A stretch of DNA of 64,000 nt from Metallumcola ferriviriculae (GTDB lineage Bacteria > Bacillota > JADQBR01). The notes under the pieces are model-generated. The model was not told the origin of the DNA, ran no database searches, and saw only the letters and a list, made by a program, of their open reading frames with translations. Location of the stretch: NCBI RefSeq assembly GCF_035573695.1, contig NZ_CP121694.1, positions 968,501 through 1,032,500 on the forward strand, given 5' to 3'. How positions within the stretch are numbered: position 1 is the stretch's first letter; each line of letters starts with the position of its first letter. Of the stretch, positions 16,811 through 25,896 are shown one piece after another. Position numbers and translations under genes: made by a program.

Positions 16811-16833
16811 ATCGTAACATGGCATGTTATGAT
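16811..16833. promoter_or_regulatory. 23-bp near-palindrome, possible operator of the ynfA-like gene
   Basis: ATCGTAACATG-G-CATGTTATGAT has two 11-bp arms with a single mismatch. It is positioned upstream of the minus-strand UPF0060 gene and about 70 bp before the iron promoter. The binding protein is unknown. Confidence 0.5.
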
Positions 16834-16903
16834 CTTCGGGGCATTCTATTAGTTTCATAGTCCGGTGGTTTATAAATAGTAAATAAAAATTCCTTAAAAC
16901 ACC

Positions 16904-16932
16904 TTGACAAGTGAGAACTATTATCATACACT
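16904..16932 (+). promoter_or_regulatory. Iron-uptake operon promoter with Fur box in the spacer
   Basis: -35 TTGACA (16904-16909) and -10 TACACT (16927-16932) are 17 bp apart. TGAGAACTATTATCA (16912-16926) between them matches the 7-1-7 Fur consensus with two mismatches. Confidence 0.7.
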
Positions 16933-16982
16933 ATAAGCAAGAAGACCAAGTAGATAACTTGGGTTTATTTTTAGCCATCGAA

Positions 16983-16997
16983 TGATAATAATTATCA
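16983..16997. promoter_or_regulatory. Perfect 7-1-7 Fur box
   Basis: TGATAATAATTATCA is an exact 7-1-7 Fur operator palindrome lying between the promoter and the ribosome site of the first iron gene. Confidence 0.85.
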
Positions 16998-17011
16998 ATA
17001 GGGGGATTGAC

Positions 17012-18220
17012 ATGTTCTTGAAGGCAGGGAAGTTATCAAAAGGAGTACATATCATTTTTGCGGCATTTTTTTTCTTAAATATTATGGCTGGGGCTGTGGT
17101 GGCTGCCGATTGGCCGCAGGTGGCGGAAGACGTAAATGGGCATTTGCAGGATGCAGTAGCGGCATATAGCCGGGGGGATGCGTCTTCAGCCAAAGGAGCG
17201 GTGGACCAAGCATACTTTGGTCCTTTTGAGGAGACCGGTATGGAAGCGGCAGTGCGGCTTAAAATATCAGCTCGCAGGTCGTTTGAACTAGAATACGGTT
17301 TCACTGAATTAAAACAGATGGTGGATAAGGGAGTAAGTGCTGATGATTTCAGTACGGCAGTGGACGGCTTGACTAGGGGGATAGTGGCAGCTGCTGGGGA
17401 AATGAGTGGTGGCCCGGTTTCGGGCTGGAGTACGTTTGTTTATTCTTTTTTAATTATCGTCCGAGAAGGATTTGAAGCAATACTAATTGTCGCGGCTATC
17501 ATTGCCTATCTGGTTAAATCGGGTAATAAAGATAAAGTTAAGGTAATTTACCAAAGTGTGATTACGGCCATTTTTGCAAGTATTGCTACAGCGGTAGCCT
17601 TTCGTTATGTCTTTAATATTAGCGGTGCTGGACAGGAAATTATGGAAGGGGTAACCATGCTGCTGGCTATGGTGGTGCTTTTTTCCATTAGTTTCTGGTT
17701 AATTAGTAAAGCTGAGAGTGATAAGTGGCAAGCATTTATTGAAGGGAAAGTTCAGGACTCTGTTGGTAAAGGCAACCAAATGGCATTATGGTTTACGGCG
17801 TTTCTTGCGGTGTACCGGGAAGGGGCAGAAACGGTTCTTTTTTACCAGGCGTTATTATCCGATGTAGATGGCGGCCTTGGCATGGCGGTATTGGGTTTCC
17901 TCGCAGGTACTGTAGTACTGGTAATCCTTTATCAGGGTATACGGATGGGGAGCATGCGAATACCTCTCAAGCCGTTTTTTCTAGGTACCAGTGCACTTCT
18001 CTATTACCTTGCCTTTGTTTTTGCTGGTAAAGGTATACGAGAGCTGCAGGAAGGCGGCCTGATCTCTGATACCTTCATTCAAGGTTCCCCGAGAATTGAT
18101 CTTATAGGTATCTATCCTTCTGGGGAAAGTTTAGCCCTACAAGGAGTGTTGCTGGCAGCGATTGGTGTAGGCCTTGTTTATCAATTTATTAACAAACAGA
18201 ATACGGGAGGTGGTAGATAG
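17012..18220 (+). CDS. FTR1/EfeU-family iron permease of the P19 system
   Basis: A 402-residue iron permease. A signal peptide (FAAFFFLNIMAGAVVAA) leads an extracytoplasmic helical domain of about 120 residues, then a seven-helix FTR1 domain with both iron-binding REXXE motifs: REGFE (~149) and REGAE (~268). The start is ATG 17012 after GGGGGA; the longer frame from 16982 would begin inside the Fur box. It is first in the Fur-controlled operon. The N-terminal extension is typical of FTR1 proteins partnered with P19 lipoproteins. Confidence 0.9.
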   Translation: MFLKAGKLSKGVHIIFAAFFFLNIMAGAVVAADWPQVAEDVNGHLQDAVAAYSRGDASSAKGAVDQAYFGPFEETGMEAAVRLKISARRSFELEYGFTELKQMVDKGVSADDFSTAVDGLTRGIVAAAGEMSGGPVSGWSTFVYSFLIIVREGFEAILIVAAIIAYLVKSGNKDKVKVIYQSVITAIFASIATAVAFRYVFNISGAGQEIMEGVTMLLAMVVLFSISFWLISKAESDKWQAFIEGKVQDSVGKGNQMALWFTAFLAVYREGAETVLFYQALLSDVDGGLGMAVLGFLAGTVVLVILYQGIRMGSMRIPLKPFFLGTSALLYYLAFVFAGKGIRELQEGGLISDTFIQGSPRIDLIGIYPSGESLALQGVLLAAIGVGLVYQFINKQNTGGGR

Positions 18221-18304
18221 TACGTATATTGCTAACGCTTATGAGACCGGGGCAGATTTAAGGGACTATTACTTAAAATAAGTACTTTTAGGAGGAGAAC
18301 ATTT

Positions 18305-18910
18305 ATGAAAAGAAAAATGTATTTAATTATTGCTATATTAACTGTCGGTATGTTGCTAATTGCAGGCTGCGGTGGCAGTCAAGGAGTTAGTTCAGATGGG
18401 CAGCCGCCGGGTAGCGGCGGTGACCAAGCTGCCGATCCTAATGGTTTTAAGGAATACCCCATTGGTGACGAAGTACAGGTGGAAGGAATGAATATTGCGG
18501 CGGTGTATTTTCAGCCGTCAGCCATGGAGCCTAAGGACAAGGCGGGCATCCCGATTGAAGAGGCAGATATACACATCGAAGCGGACATTGCAGCTCTAAA
18601 GGATAATCCCCGGGGTTTTGGTTTTGGAGAATTCGTTCCCTATTTAACAGTTAAATATAAAATGGAGAACCTAGATACCAGTGAGGTTCGTGAAGGCAGC
18701 TTCATGCCGATGAACGCAGCAGATGGGCCCCACTATGGAGCTAACATACAGATGCTAGGTGCCGGCAAATATCGTTTGAGTTATATAATCTCTGCTCCTA
18801 CTGATTATCTCCTGCACGCTGATGAGGTTACCGGTGTACCGGAATCAACTTGGTGGAAGAAACCCATTACTGTGGATTGGGAATTCAACTTTATACCGCG
18901 TAAATGGTAG
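18305..18910 (+). CDS. P19/Tpd-type periplasmic iron-binding lipoprotein
   Basis: A 201-residue exported lipoprotein with lipobox LLIAGCGG (Cys about residue 22), then a Gly/Ser-rich linker and the P19 immunoglobulin-like domain: YPIGDEVQVEGMNIAAVYFQP, ADIHIEADI, FVPYLTVKYKM, GPHYGANIQM and YLLHADE. His, Met and Glu in these blocks are the likely Cu/Fe ligands. P19 (Campylobacter), FetP and Tpd accompany FTR1 permeases and assist ferrous iron uptake. AGGAGGAG precedes the ATG. Confidence 0.88.
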   Translation: MKRKMYLIIAILTVGMLLIAGCGGSQGVSSDGQPPGSGGDQAADPNGFKEYPIGDEVQVEGMNIAAVYFQPSAMEPKDKAGIPIEEADIHIEADIAALKDNPRGFGFGEFVPYLTVKYKMENLDTSEVREGSFMPMNAADGPHYGANIQMLGAGKYRLSYIISAPTDYLLHADEVTGVPESTWWKKPITVDWEFNFIPRKW

Positions 18911-18984
18911 TAATATCAGCAGGTAAGCCCCTAGGCACTGTGCAAAGGGGCTTGTCCTGTCGCTAGCAGCAGGGGAGGTGTAAC

Positions 18985-20190
18985 ATGCTTACAAATATTG
19001 CTTTGGTATTAAACGCAGGTTTTGATGCTGCGCTGATTACCGTATTGGCTTATCTGGTGCTGCGTAACAGGAAACGGGCATTGGGGATGGTGCTCACAGG
19101 TCTTTTATTTGGCTTCACTGCCATGGTCCTGTTAATGGGTTTTGGTGAAAGGGAGCTGATAGAGACAGTTCTGGAAGGAACCGTTTTAATTGTTGCTATG
19201 CTGCTGGTTGTTTTTACTTTAAGCCAAAATCGGAAGATGACCAACGCAGCAGTATTTGTATTTAGCGCGTTGGTGATTGCTAAAGGGTTATATCGGGTCC
19301 TCTTATTCCCGAGACAGATATTTATTCAAAACACCAGTCTAGTAAATAGTGATTTGGCACTTGCCATATTGGGTGCCTCCGCTGGAATATCGATATTGTG
19401 TTTTGCCGCATTGACTGCATTGCAAATAGGGGAGCGTGTGGGTATTGAGTGGGATAAACTTTTTCTTTTCAGTGCGTTATTATTAGCGCTCAAACCGTTC
19501 ATTGAGGTTATCAGGTTTATCTTTATAACTGGGTTACTACCATTAACTGATTTTGTGATGGCGTTACTTATTCCTGTGCTTAACAACATAACGTTTTTTT
19601 CTTATATGGGATATTTGATATTTAGTGCACTAATTGTTATTTCATATGGGCACTGGCGAAAGTTACAACCGGCTAGTATATTTGCTAATCCAGCGGAAGC
19701 AAGGAAATTTAAAGCTGAAAGGATATTTTTTCGGCGTTGGTTAAACGGAGCGTTATTGGTACTGCTACTGGCAGTAACGGTACTTTCAGGAGACTATGTT
19801 CTGGCTAACCGCCAGGTGGAGCTATCGGCGGCCGTTCCGGTGGAGGCGGAGAACGATATGGTGCATATCGGCCGTCAGCAGGTTAATGATGGTGATTTGC
19901 ATCGGTTCAGTTATACTACCGGCGGGGTGGAAGTGCGATTTCTAATAATACACAAAGGCTCCGGGGTTTATGGTGTTGGGCTGGATGCATGTGATATTTG
20001 TGGAGTTACAGGTTATTATCAACGAAAAAAGGACGTAGTTTGTTTAAACTGTGATGTTATTATCAGTACACCAACAATTGGTTTTACCGGTGGTTGTAAT
20101 CCTATTCCTATTAAGTATAAAAAGAATGAACAAGATATTATTATATTTACTGATGAACTGGAACAACACGTTGAGGTCTTTAAACAGTAG
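18985..20190 (+). CDS. DUF2318-containing membrane protein of the P19 iron system
   Basis: A 401-residue protein with about eight N-terminal transmembrane helices and an external C-terminal DUF2318 domain with a cysteine-rich core, DACDICGVTGYYQ then VVCLNCD (two CxxC) and GGCNPIP. The domain probably binds a metal or Fe-S cluster and may take part in iron redox handling; that role is inferred. In Campylobacter and other bacteria the homologous gene follows p19. GGGGAGGTG precedes the ATG. Confidence 0.8.
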   Translation: MLTNIALVLNAGFDAALITVLAYLVLRNRKRALGMVLTGLLFGFTAMVLLMGFGERELIETVLEGTVLIVAMLLVVFTLSQNRKMTNAAVFVFSALVIAKGLYRVLLFPRQIFIQNTSLVNSDLALAILGASAGISILCFAALTALQIGERVGIEWDKLFLFSALLLALKPFIEVIRFIFITGLLPLTDFVMALLIPVLNNITFFSYMGYLIFSALIVISYGHWRKLQPASIFANPAEARKFKAERIFFRRWLNGALLVLLLAVTVLSGDYVLANRQVELSAAVPVEAENDMVHIGRQQVNDGDLHRFSYTTGGVEVRFLIIHKGSGVYGVGLDACDICGVTGYYQRKKDVVCLNCDVIISTPTIGFTGGCNPIPIKYKKNEQDIIIFTDELEQHVEVFKQ

Positions 20191-20203
20191 GGGGGGTGGC
20201 TGA

Positions 20204-21493
20204 ATGTTTTTACGTATGCTTAAAAGGTCCTTTTTGAAAAGCGGGCGCACTAAGCTGCTGGCGATTCTGACCATTGCGCTTGGTGCATCGTTAGCCAGTG
20301 CGGTGCTAAGTACTTCTTTGGACATAGGCGACAAAGTCAATAAGGAATTAAAAGGCTATGGGGCGAATTTAATGGTACTTCCCCAAGTGGATACCTTACC
20401 GGTGCAGATACCAGGCATGGCCCTGGATCCACCGGCGGAACAGCGTTACATTCCGGAGGACCAGTTATCTCAAATTAAAATGATATTTTGGCGCAACAAC
20501 ATTCTTGACTTTGTGCCCTATCTTTCTGCAGGAGCCGCTTGGCAAGGCCAGGACATAGAAGTTATAGGCACTTGGTTTAACAAGGACCTTGTGATACCTA
20601 CAGGCGAGACGGTTACTACCGGTGTTGAAAATTTAAAATCATGGTGGGAAGTTACCGGGGATTGGCCCGCGGATGAGCAGAAAGGGGAAACTTTAGTTGC
20701 TGAGCCACTCGCAGTTAAAGCGGGAATAAAGCCGGGTGACACTATGAAGGTGCAGTTAAATTATGGCGGTGAAGAATTTCGAACAGTGGTGCTAAAGGTA
20801 TCGGGTATAGTAGACACTGGCGGCGAAGAAGGTGACCTTATTTTGTCGCTGGATTGGCTCCAGACCCAGGTTAGTCGGGAAAATCAGGTGGAGAAGGTAG
20901 AAATTAGTGCTCTGACCACTCCGGAGAATGAACTAGCGAGGAAAGCAGAACGAGACCTGGAAAGTCTTAGTGGCGAAGAGTTTGAGAGATGGTACTGTAC
21001 GGCATATGTAGAAAGCATTGCTTATCAAGTGGAGGAAGCTATCCCTGGAGTCTCTGCCAAGCAGATACGTCAGGTTGCTCAGTCAGAGGGAAAGGTGCTG
21101 GGTAAGATACAGATACTGATGGCTCTGCTCACGGTGGTGGCTTTAGTGAGTTCTGTTTTAGGTATTTCCAACCTGATGTCAGCCAGTGTGCTGGAACGCA
21201 GTAAGGAAATTGGTTTGATGAAGGCGCTAGGCGCCAGCGGTTTGCAAGTGGCTCTTATTTTTTTAGCAGAAGCTGTATTGCTGGGTTTAATCGGCGGTAC
21301 CGTCGGTTATGTGGTGGGTTTTGGCTTTGCGCAAATAATTGGGCAGACGGTTTTTTCCGCCGCTGTTACGTTTAAATTACTTGTAGTACCGCTGGTACTT
21401 CTATTATCTGTGGGAGTAGGCATTTTGGGTACTGTGTTGACTATGGGTAACGTATTAAAACTGCAGCCGGCAGAAGTGCTGCACGGGAGGTGA
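20204..21493 (+). CDS. MacB/FtsX-type ABC permease, first of pair (P19 iron cluster)
   Basis: A 429-residue permease: an N-terminal helix (LLAILTIALGASLASAVL), a large extracytoplasmic MacB-PCD domain, and three C-terminal helices of the FtsX type with the coupling segment SASVLERSKEIGLMKALGAS. GGGGGGTGG precedes the ATG. It lies 13 bp after the DUF2318 gene and 4 bp before its partner permease. Such permeases usually perform mechanotransmission or export rather than import, so the job here is probably to support P19-mediated iron uptake across the envelope. Confidence 0.85.
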   Translation: MFLRMLKRSFLKSGRTKLLAILTIALGASLASAVLSTSLDIGDKVNKELKGYGANLMVLPQVDTLPVQIPGMALDPPAEQRYIPEDQLSQIKMIFWRNNILDFVPYLSAGAAWQGQDIEVIGTWFNKDLVIPTGETVTTGVENLKSWWEVTGDWPADEQKGETLVAEPLAVKAGIKPGDTMKVQLNYGGEEFRTVVLKVSGIVDTGGEEGDLILSLDWLQTQVSRENQVEKVEISALTTPENELARKAERDLESLSGEEFERWYCTAYVESIAYQVEEAIPGVSAKQIRQVAQSEGKVLGKIQILMALLTVVALVSSVLGISNLMSASVLERSKEIGLMKALGASGLQVALIFLAEAVLLGLIGGTVGYVVGFGFAQIIGQTVFSAAVTFKLLVVPLVLLLSVGVGILGTVLTMGNVLKLQPAEVLHGR

Positions 21494-21497
21494 GCCT

Positions 21498-22619
21498 ATG
21501 GGAAAGACCGATATGTACCTGCGTTTAATTAGAGGCGCGGTACTTAAAAGAAGATCACGAATATTGATATCTCTGCTGGCTGTTGCTCTTGGTGCAGCGG
21601 TGGTATCTGCAATGGTAAGTGTTTACTATGACATGGAAGTGAAGATGCATAGAGAGCTCAGAACCTATGGTGCCAATGTCGCCGTGGCTCCGGCCAGCGG
21701 CCAGCAATACATAGGTCAGGCAGAATTAGAAAGATTAACAGCCTCTGTACCTAAGAATAAATTGATAGGGTTTAATTCATATCTGTATGGCGTTGTGACG
21801 GTGGATGGTCAGCGATTGGTCGCGGCAGGGACACATTTTGACCAGGCGACCAAGGTTAGCCCTTATTGGAAAGTAGAGGGAGCATGGCCGTCAGCCGGCA
21901 AGGTGTTGGTTGGTAAAGCTGCTGCGGAGAAACTACAAGTTAAAGTGGGGGATAAACTGCTGCTGGCAGCTGAAAAGAGTACTGGCCGGATGGCACTAGA
22001 AATTTCCGGTATCTTAAGTACTGGCGCGATAGAAGATAACCAGCTATTCATGGATATGGAGATGGCCGAAGGACTTTTTGGCTTACCTGGTCAAGTAAAT
22101 ATTGCGTATGGGAGTATCCTTGCAGATGCCCAGTGGGTGGAAAAATGGGCTGTGAATAATTCTGACTCTAAAACTTATGACGCAAGGCCTATTAGAAAGA
22201 TTTCTCAGGCGGAAGGTAATATTTTGGAAAGAATTAGTGCCTTGGTATACTTGCTAGTGATAGTTATTTTAGTCTCTACTTTATTATGTTTAGCCAGTAC
22301 GGCTATGGCTATGGTGCTGGAAAGGCGGCAGGAAATTGCCCTTAAAAAGGCACTAGGTGCTGACAATGTGTCGATAATGAAAGAGTTTTTTGGTGAAAGC
22401 ATTATTCTTGGAGTGGTGGGTGGTTTTCTTGGTTGGCTGCTTGGACTGGCGCTGGCGCAGGCCATCGGCTATAGTGTTTTTTCGTCAGGAGTGACAGTTC
22501 GCTGGCAGGTGATGCCTGTAGTGCTGGGGACAGCAGTATTGTTAAGCTGCTCAGCAAGTCTATTACCTATTAGAAAGGCAATCGCAGTGCAGCCGGCGGT
22601 AGTGTTGAAAGGTGATTAA
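21498..22619 (+). CDS. MacB/FtsX-type ABC permease, second of pair (P19 iron cluster)
   Basis: 373 residues with the same architecture as the preceding gene: an N-terminal helix LISLLAVALGAAVVSAMV, an external domain, and C-terminal helices with the coupling loop LERRQEIALKKALGADN. The two permeases share motifs such as ELRTYGANVAVAP and ELKGYGANLMVLP, so they are an ancient duplication forming a heterodimer. The translational spacing is 4 bp. Confidence 0.85.
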   Translation: MGKTDMYLRLIRGAVLKRRSRILISLLAVALGAAVVSAMVSVYYDMEVKMHRELRTYGANVAVAPASGQQYIGQAELERLTASVPKNKLIGFNSYLYGVVTVDGQRLVAAGTHFDQATKVSPYWKVEGAWPSAGKVLVGKAAAEKLQVKVGDKLLLAAEKSTGRMALEISGILSTGAIEDNQLFMDMEMAEGLFGLPGQVNIAYGSILADAQWVEKWAVNNSDSKTYDARPIRKISQAEGNILERISALVYLLVIVILVSTLLCLASTAMAMVLERRQEIALKKALGADNVSIMKEFFGESIILGVVGGFLGWLLGLALAQAIGYSVFSSGVTVRWQVMPVVLGTAVLLSCSASLLPIRKAIAVQPAVVLKGD

Positions 22620-22633
22620 GAAGGAGGAGGAAA

Positions 22634-23317
22634 ATGGATCCAATTTTGTCTTTAAGTAATGTATCCAAGATATATGCTTCTGTTCATGCCTTGGATGATG
22701 TCAGTGTCAATGTTGATGAGGGAGAATGGGTAGCGGTGATGGGCCCTTCCGGTTCTGGAAAGACTACCATGATGAATGTGATCGGTTGTATGGACGTTCC
22801 GACCCAGGGCGGCGTCCGTATCAATGGGATTGAAACGGGTAAATTAACGCCTCGGCAGTTAACTAAACTGCGGCGGGAAAAGATAGGATTGGTTTTTCAG
22901 CAGTTTCATCTGGTGCCGCACCTTACTGCTGTGGAAAACATTATGCTTGCACAATATTATCACAGCATACCTGATGAAAAGGAGGCACTGAAGGCCTTGC
23001 AAAGGGTCGGGTTGGTGGAAAGGGCGCAGCACCTACCAAAACAGCTGTCTGGTGGTGAGCAACAGCGGGTCTGCATCGCTCGAGCACTGATTAATTACCC
23101 GGACATTATCTTGGCAGATGAACCTACCGGGAACCTTGATAAGGTCAATGAGCAGATTGTGATAGACTTATTTAAAAAGCTTCACCAGGAAGGACATACT
23201 ATTGTAATGGTGACTCATGATCCTAAAATGGGGCAGCTTGCCCAGCGGCGAATTGAATTAGAACACGGTAAAATTTTGCGGATTGGGGCGGTTAATAAGA
23301 TAATTATGTCTGGGTAA
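22634..23317 (+). CDS. ABC transporter ATP-binding protein (MacB/LolD type, P19 iron cluster)
   Basis: A 227-residue ATPase with Walker A GPSGSGKT (~37), Q-loop FQQFHLVPHL, signature LSGGEQQR (~137), Walker B IILADEPTGNLD and H-switch VTHD. It belongs to the MacB/LolD subfamily that energises FtsX-like permeases, matching its two upstream partners. GGAGGAGG precedes the ATG. It is the last gene of the operon; the Campylobacter-type thioredoxin genes that sometimes follow are absent. Confidence 0.9.
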   Translation: MDPILSLSNVSKIYASVHALDDVSVNVDEGEWVAVMGPSGSGKTTMMNVIGCMDVPTQGGVRINGIETGKLTPRQLTKLRREKIGLVFQQFHLVPHLTAVENIMLAQYYHSIPDEKEALKALQRVGLVERAQHLPKQLSGGEQQRVCIARALINYPDIILADEPTGNLDKVNEQIVIDLFKKLHQEGHTIVMVTHDPKMGQLAQRRIELEHGKILRIGAVNKIIMSG

Positions 23318-23396
23318 CCGGGCGTGGCTGCAGCGTTTTTGCTAAACTAAATGTGGGCCATACCAAGGGCATCAAGCTCCATTCACGTGCTTCTTA

Positions 23397-24701
23397 TTAT
23401 TTTGAAGTGGCAGGAAGTTTTATAAAGAAAATTGTACCCTTATCATGGTCTGTTTCAAACCAAATCTTTCCGCCATGTTTCTTTATTGTCACTTGAACCA
23501 TGTAGAGACCCAAGCCGTTGCCGCCCTGCCGCTCATAAACAAAGGGCTCGAAAAGGGTTCCTTGAATATTCTCTGAAATTCCTGGCCCATTGTCTTCAAT
23601 TTTAATCGAAAATTCATTATTCAGAAAGCTGGTAGAAACAAATAATTTTCCTCCGGAATCTAACACTTGCACAGCATTTAAAAGCAGATTGTAGATTGCT
23701 CTTTTAAAGGCTTTAACCTGCAGCGTAGCAAGAGCTTCACCCTCTATTGAACTAGTAAGAATTATGCCCTTGTATTTGCACAAAAAAGCTATTTCTCCAA
23801 GTACTTGTTGCACTACGTTACTGGGGTTTTCCTCTTCAAATCTTTCTTCGCTATATAAGCCCAGTACGTCTTCCATCATATCCGCCAGGTAGTCTATTTG
23901 TGCAACAATTTCTCTGAAATATCCCCGTTCTTTTTCGGTGACCGCATTTGTTACGCCCAACTGACTGATACCTTTAATAACAGTCATAGGATTTTTCAAG
24001 TCATGTACGGCTGTTGCCAGTAATTTATCCGTTGAAGCTGAGAGGTTACTTTTAGTTATAGCTTTCTCAGCATGGCGGTCAATAAGAGTCTGTTCAATTG
24101 ATCCGGCAGAGGTTAAGGCTGATATAAGTTTTATTGGGTCAGGGAATTCCGCAGGAACAGTGACACCTATTGCACCTATAATACTACCTTCTTTATTTCT
24201 GAGGGGAACGCCCAAACATCTATAAGAATGATATATTAAACAATAGTGGTCTTCGCCGCATACTATTACAGGTTCCCCAGTAACTAAGGCGGTACCGAGA
24301 CCGTTATTTCCTATCGTTTCTTCGGCCCAATTAGCTCCTAGACAAAGAGCTGTATCTTCCCCACCCAGTTTTTGGGGAGTGCCATATGCGTCAATAATCC
24401 ACCCTTTATTATCGGAAAGTACCACCATATGGTGAGTGCCATATAAGCTTAAAGAAAGTTGCTGTAAATACGGCTTTGCTGCTTCAATTAAATCTTTGTT
24501 TGCATCTCTTTTCGCCCGCAGTTCTTCTTCACGCAGGATTTTACAATTAACGTTGCCAGGGTCTATACCAAGTTTTTTACAGCGTATCCATGACTCTGCC
24601 GTAAAGCGTTTTATATTTGTTTTTTGGAGTACAGCTTCCCATTCTTTAAGTTCTTCATTAGTCTGAGGATAATGAAACTTATAGGTTACCATCTTTAGCA
24701 T
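23397..24701 (-). CDS. Sensor histidine kinase with an AcoR-like GAF sensor half
   Basis: 434 residues, no membrane helices. The N-terminal ~210 residues look like the sensory half of acetoin-type activators (ESWIRCKKLGIDP, then a GAF domain with NGLGTALVTGEPV and GAIGVTVP). They are fused to HisKA (H-box AVHDLKNPMT) and HATPase (N-box NLLLNAV, G1 DNGPGI, G2 GGNGLGLYMV). The usual AAA+ and HTH parts are replaced by a kinase module. Start ATG 24701 follows GGAGG by 3 bp; the inner ATG at 24692 is an alternative. No response regulator is adjacent. The likely signal is a small cytoplasmic metabolite. Confidence 0.85.
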   Translation of the reverse strand: MLKMVTYKFHYPQTNEELKEWEAVLQKTNIKRFTAESWIRCKKLGIDPGNVNCKILREEELRAKRDANKDLIEAAKPYLQQLSLSLYGTHHMVVLSDNKGWIIDAYGTPQKLGGEDTALCLGANWAEETIGNNGLGTALVTGEPVIVCGEDHYCLIYHSYRCLGVPLRNKEGSIIGAIGVTVPAEFPDPIKLISALTSAGSIEQTLIDRHAEKAITKSNLSASTDKLLATAVHDLKNPMTVIKGISQLGVTNAVTEKERGYFREIVAQIDYLADMMEDVLGLYSEERFEEENPSNVVQQVLGEIAFLCKYKGIILTSSIEGEALATLQVKAFKRAIYNLLLNAVQVLDSGGKLFVSTSFLNNEFSIKIEDNGPGISENIQGTLFEPFVYERQGGNGLGLYMVQVTIKKHGGKIWFETDHDKGTIFFIKLPATSK

Positions 24702-24909
24702 GATCCTCCATAAACATATTTTTAACTTCCGGCCCCAGAGATGTTGCCACGGTTATGGGGGGGCACGCTTCTTGGGGAGGGGTTTCAGGCATTTTCCCAG
24801 GATGAATTGCTTCCAGTATGAAGTTGCATTAATGGGGAATATTTTTCTGCTGTGGATATCGCCCCAACGTGTTTTGGTATAAATCTAGACAGGGGATCGT
24901 ATTCATTTT

Positions 24910-25590
24910 TTAATGGTGGGAATATTTTTTAAATGGTTTTTCCATGCAGATAATCTCTATAAATTTATTAACCAAATAACTATCAAATTGAATATTACTA
25001 TTATTTTTAAGTTCATTAAAACAGTCTTTTAAAGATCGTTTTTTTTGGTATGGTCTTGCGGATATCATTGCATCAAAGGCGTCAGCTATACTAATAATTT
25101 TTGCACCTAACGAAATCTGGTCCCGGTTCATTCCGTAGTACCCAGTACCGTCCATTTTTTCGTGATGTTGACCAACAATAGGCAATATATTAGACGCCCA
25201 TGGATATTTGGTTAAGGCAAGCATTCCGTTCTTTGGATGTAGTTTTACCAGTTCCCATTCTGTATGTGTTAGCTTGCTTGGCTTATCAAGTATAGCAGTT
25301 GGTGTATATATCTTACCAATATCATGCAACAAAGCTCCTAGGGTAATTTTTACTAGTTCATTATGAGAAAGCTTTAATTTAGCAGCTAATAAGTAGGAAA
25401 GCAGCGAAACATTTAAACTGTGTTGAAAGGTTAGGAAGTGGTACTTATTAATCTTTTCTATCAACGTTACTATACTTTTAACAGCAGTTTCGTCAAATTC
25501 AGCTTCCTTTACTTCATTAATTTTTAGTTTGTTTAAGACATAGAATAAATCGGGCACAGGAAACGCTTGTTGTCGTAAAACAGGAATCAA
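24910..25590 (-). CDS. HD-GYP domain protein (probable cyclic-di-GMP phosphodiesterase)
   Basis: An HD-GYP hydrolase module with LLHDIGKIYTPTAIL, HPKNGMLAL, IVGQHHEKMDGTGYYG and SIADAFDAMIS, i.e. the metal-binding HD, H, HH and D residues. The canonical GYP appears as GYY, so activity is likely but not assured. No sensor domain is visible beyond a short N-terminus. The start TTG 25590 has AAAGGAG 8 bp upstream; ATG codons further out (25632, 25623) lack a ribosome site. It lies between the kinase and the agr-like locus, on the same strand but probably separately transcribed. Confidence 0.8.
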   Translation of the reverse strand: MIPVLRQQAFPVPDLFYVLNKLKINEVKEAEFDETAVKSIVTLIEKINKYHFLTFQHSLNVSLLSYLLAAKLKLSHNELVKITLGALLHDIGKIYTPTAILDKPSKLTHTEWELVKLHPKNGMLALTKYPWASNILPIVGQHHEKMDGTGYYGMNRDQISLGAKIISIADAFDAMISARPYQKKRSLKDCFNELKNNSNIQFDSYLVNKFIEIICMEKPFKKYSHH

Positions 25591-25861
25591 GATACTTGCT
25601 CCTTTCGGCAGCTCGGCAGCCATAGTTTTCACCGTAGGCCCATAGCTTTGCGCCCTTGTCTTTCGAACAAGTTTGCCTTTATCGTAATATCATGCATAAC
25701 AATATTTTGCCAAATTCGACAACACTGTTCAACCTAGTGGTTGCATATAACCATCTATCGTGCTTAATTAACCAATTGTCTGGGGTGTTAAAGCAAGTTG
25801 TTTACAGGGATGTTAATTTTAGGATATTCTTTCGGCCCAGCTAAAGTCTATGAAAGTAATA

Positions 25862-25896
25862 AGTTCACCCCTTCAATTAGAATGAAGGGGTGAACT
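25862..25896 (-). terminator. Terminator of the agr-like operon
   Basis: AGTTCACCCCTTCA (25862-25875) and TGAAGGGGTGAACT (25883-25896) form a perfect stem. The stop codon of the response regulator lies in the 7-nt loop. Confidence 0.85.

Noticed and set aside
16982-17011. Earlier ATG for the FTR1 permease
   Set aside because: It lies within the perfect Fur box and before the ribosome site; the ATG at 17012 has correct GGGGGA spacing and a proper signal peptide.
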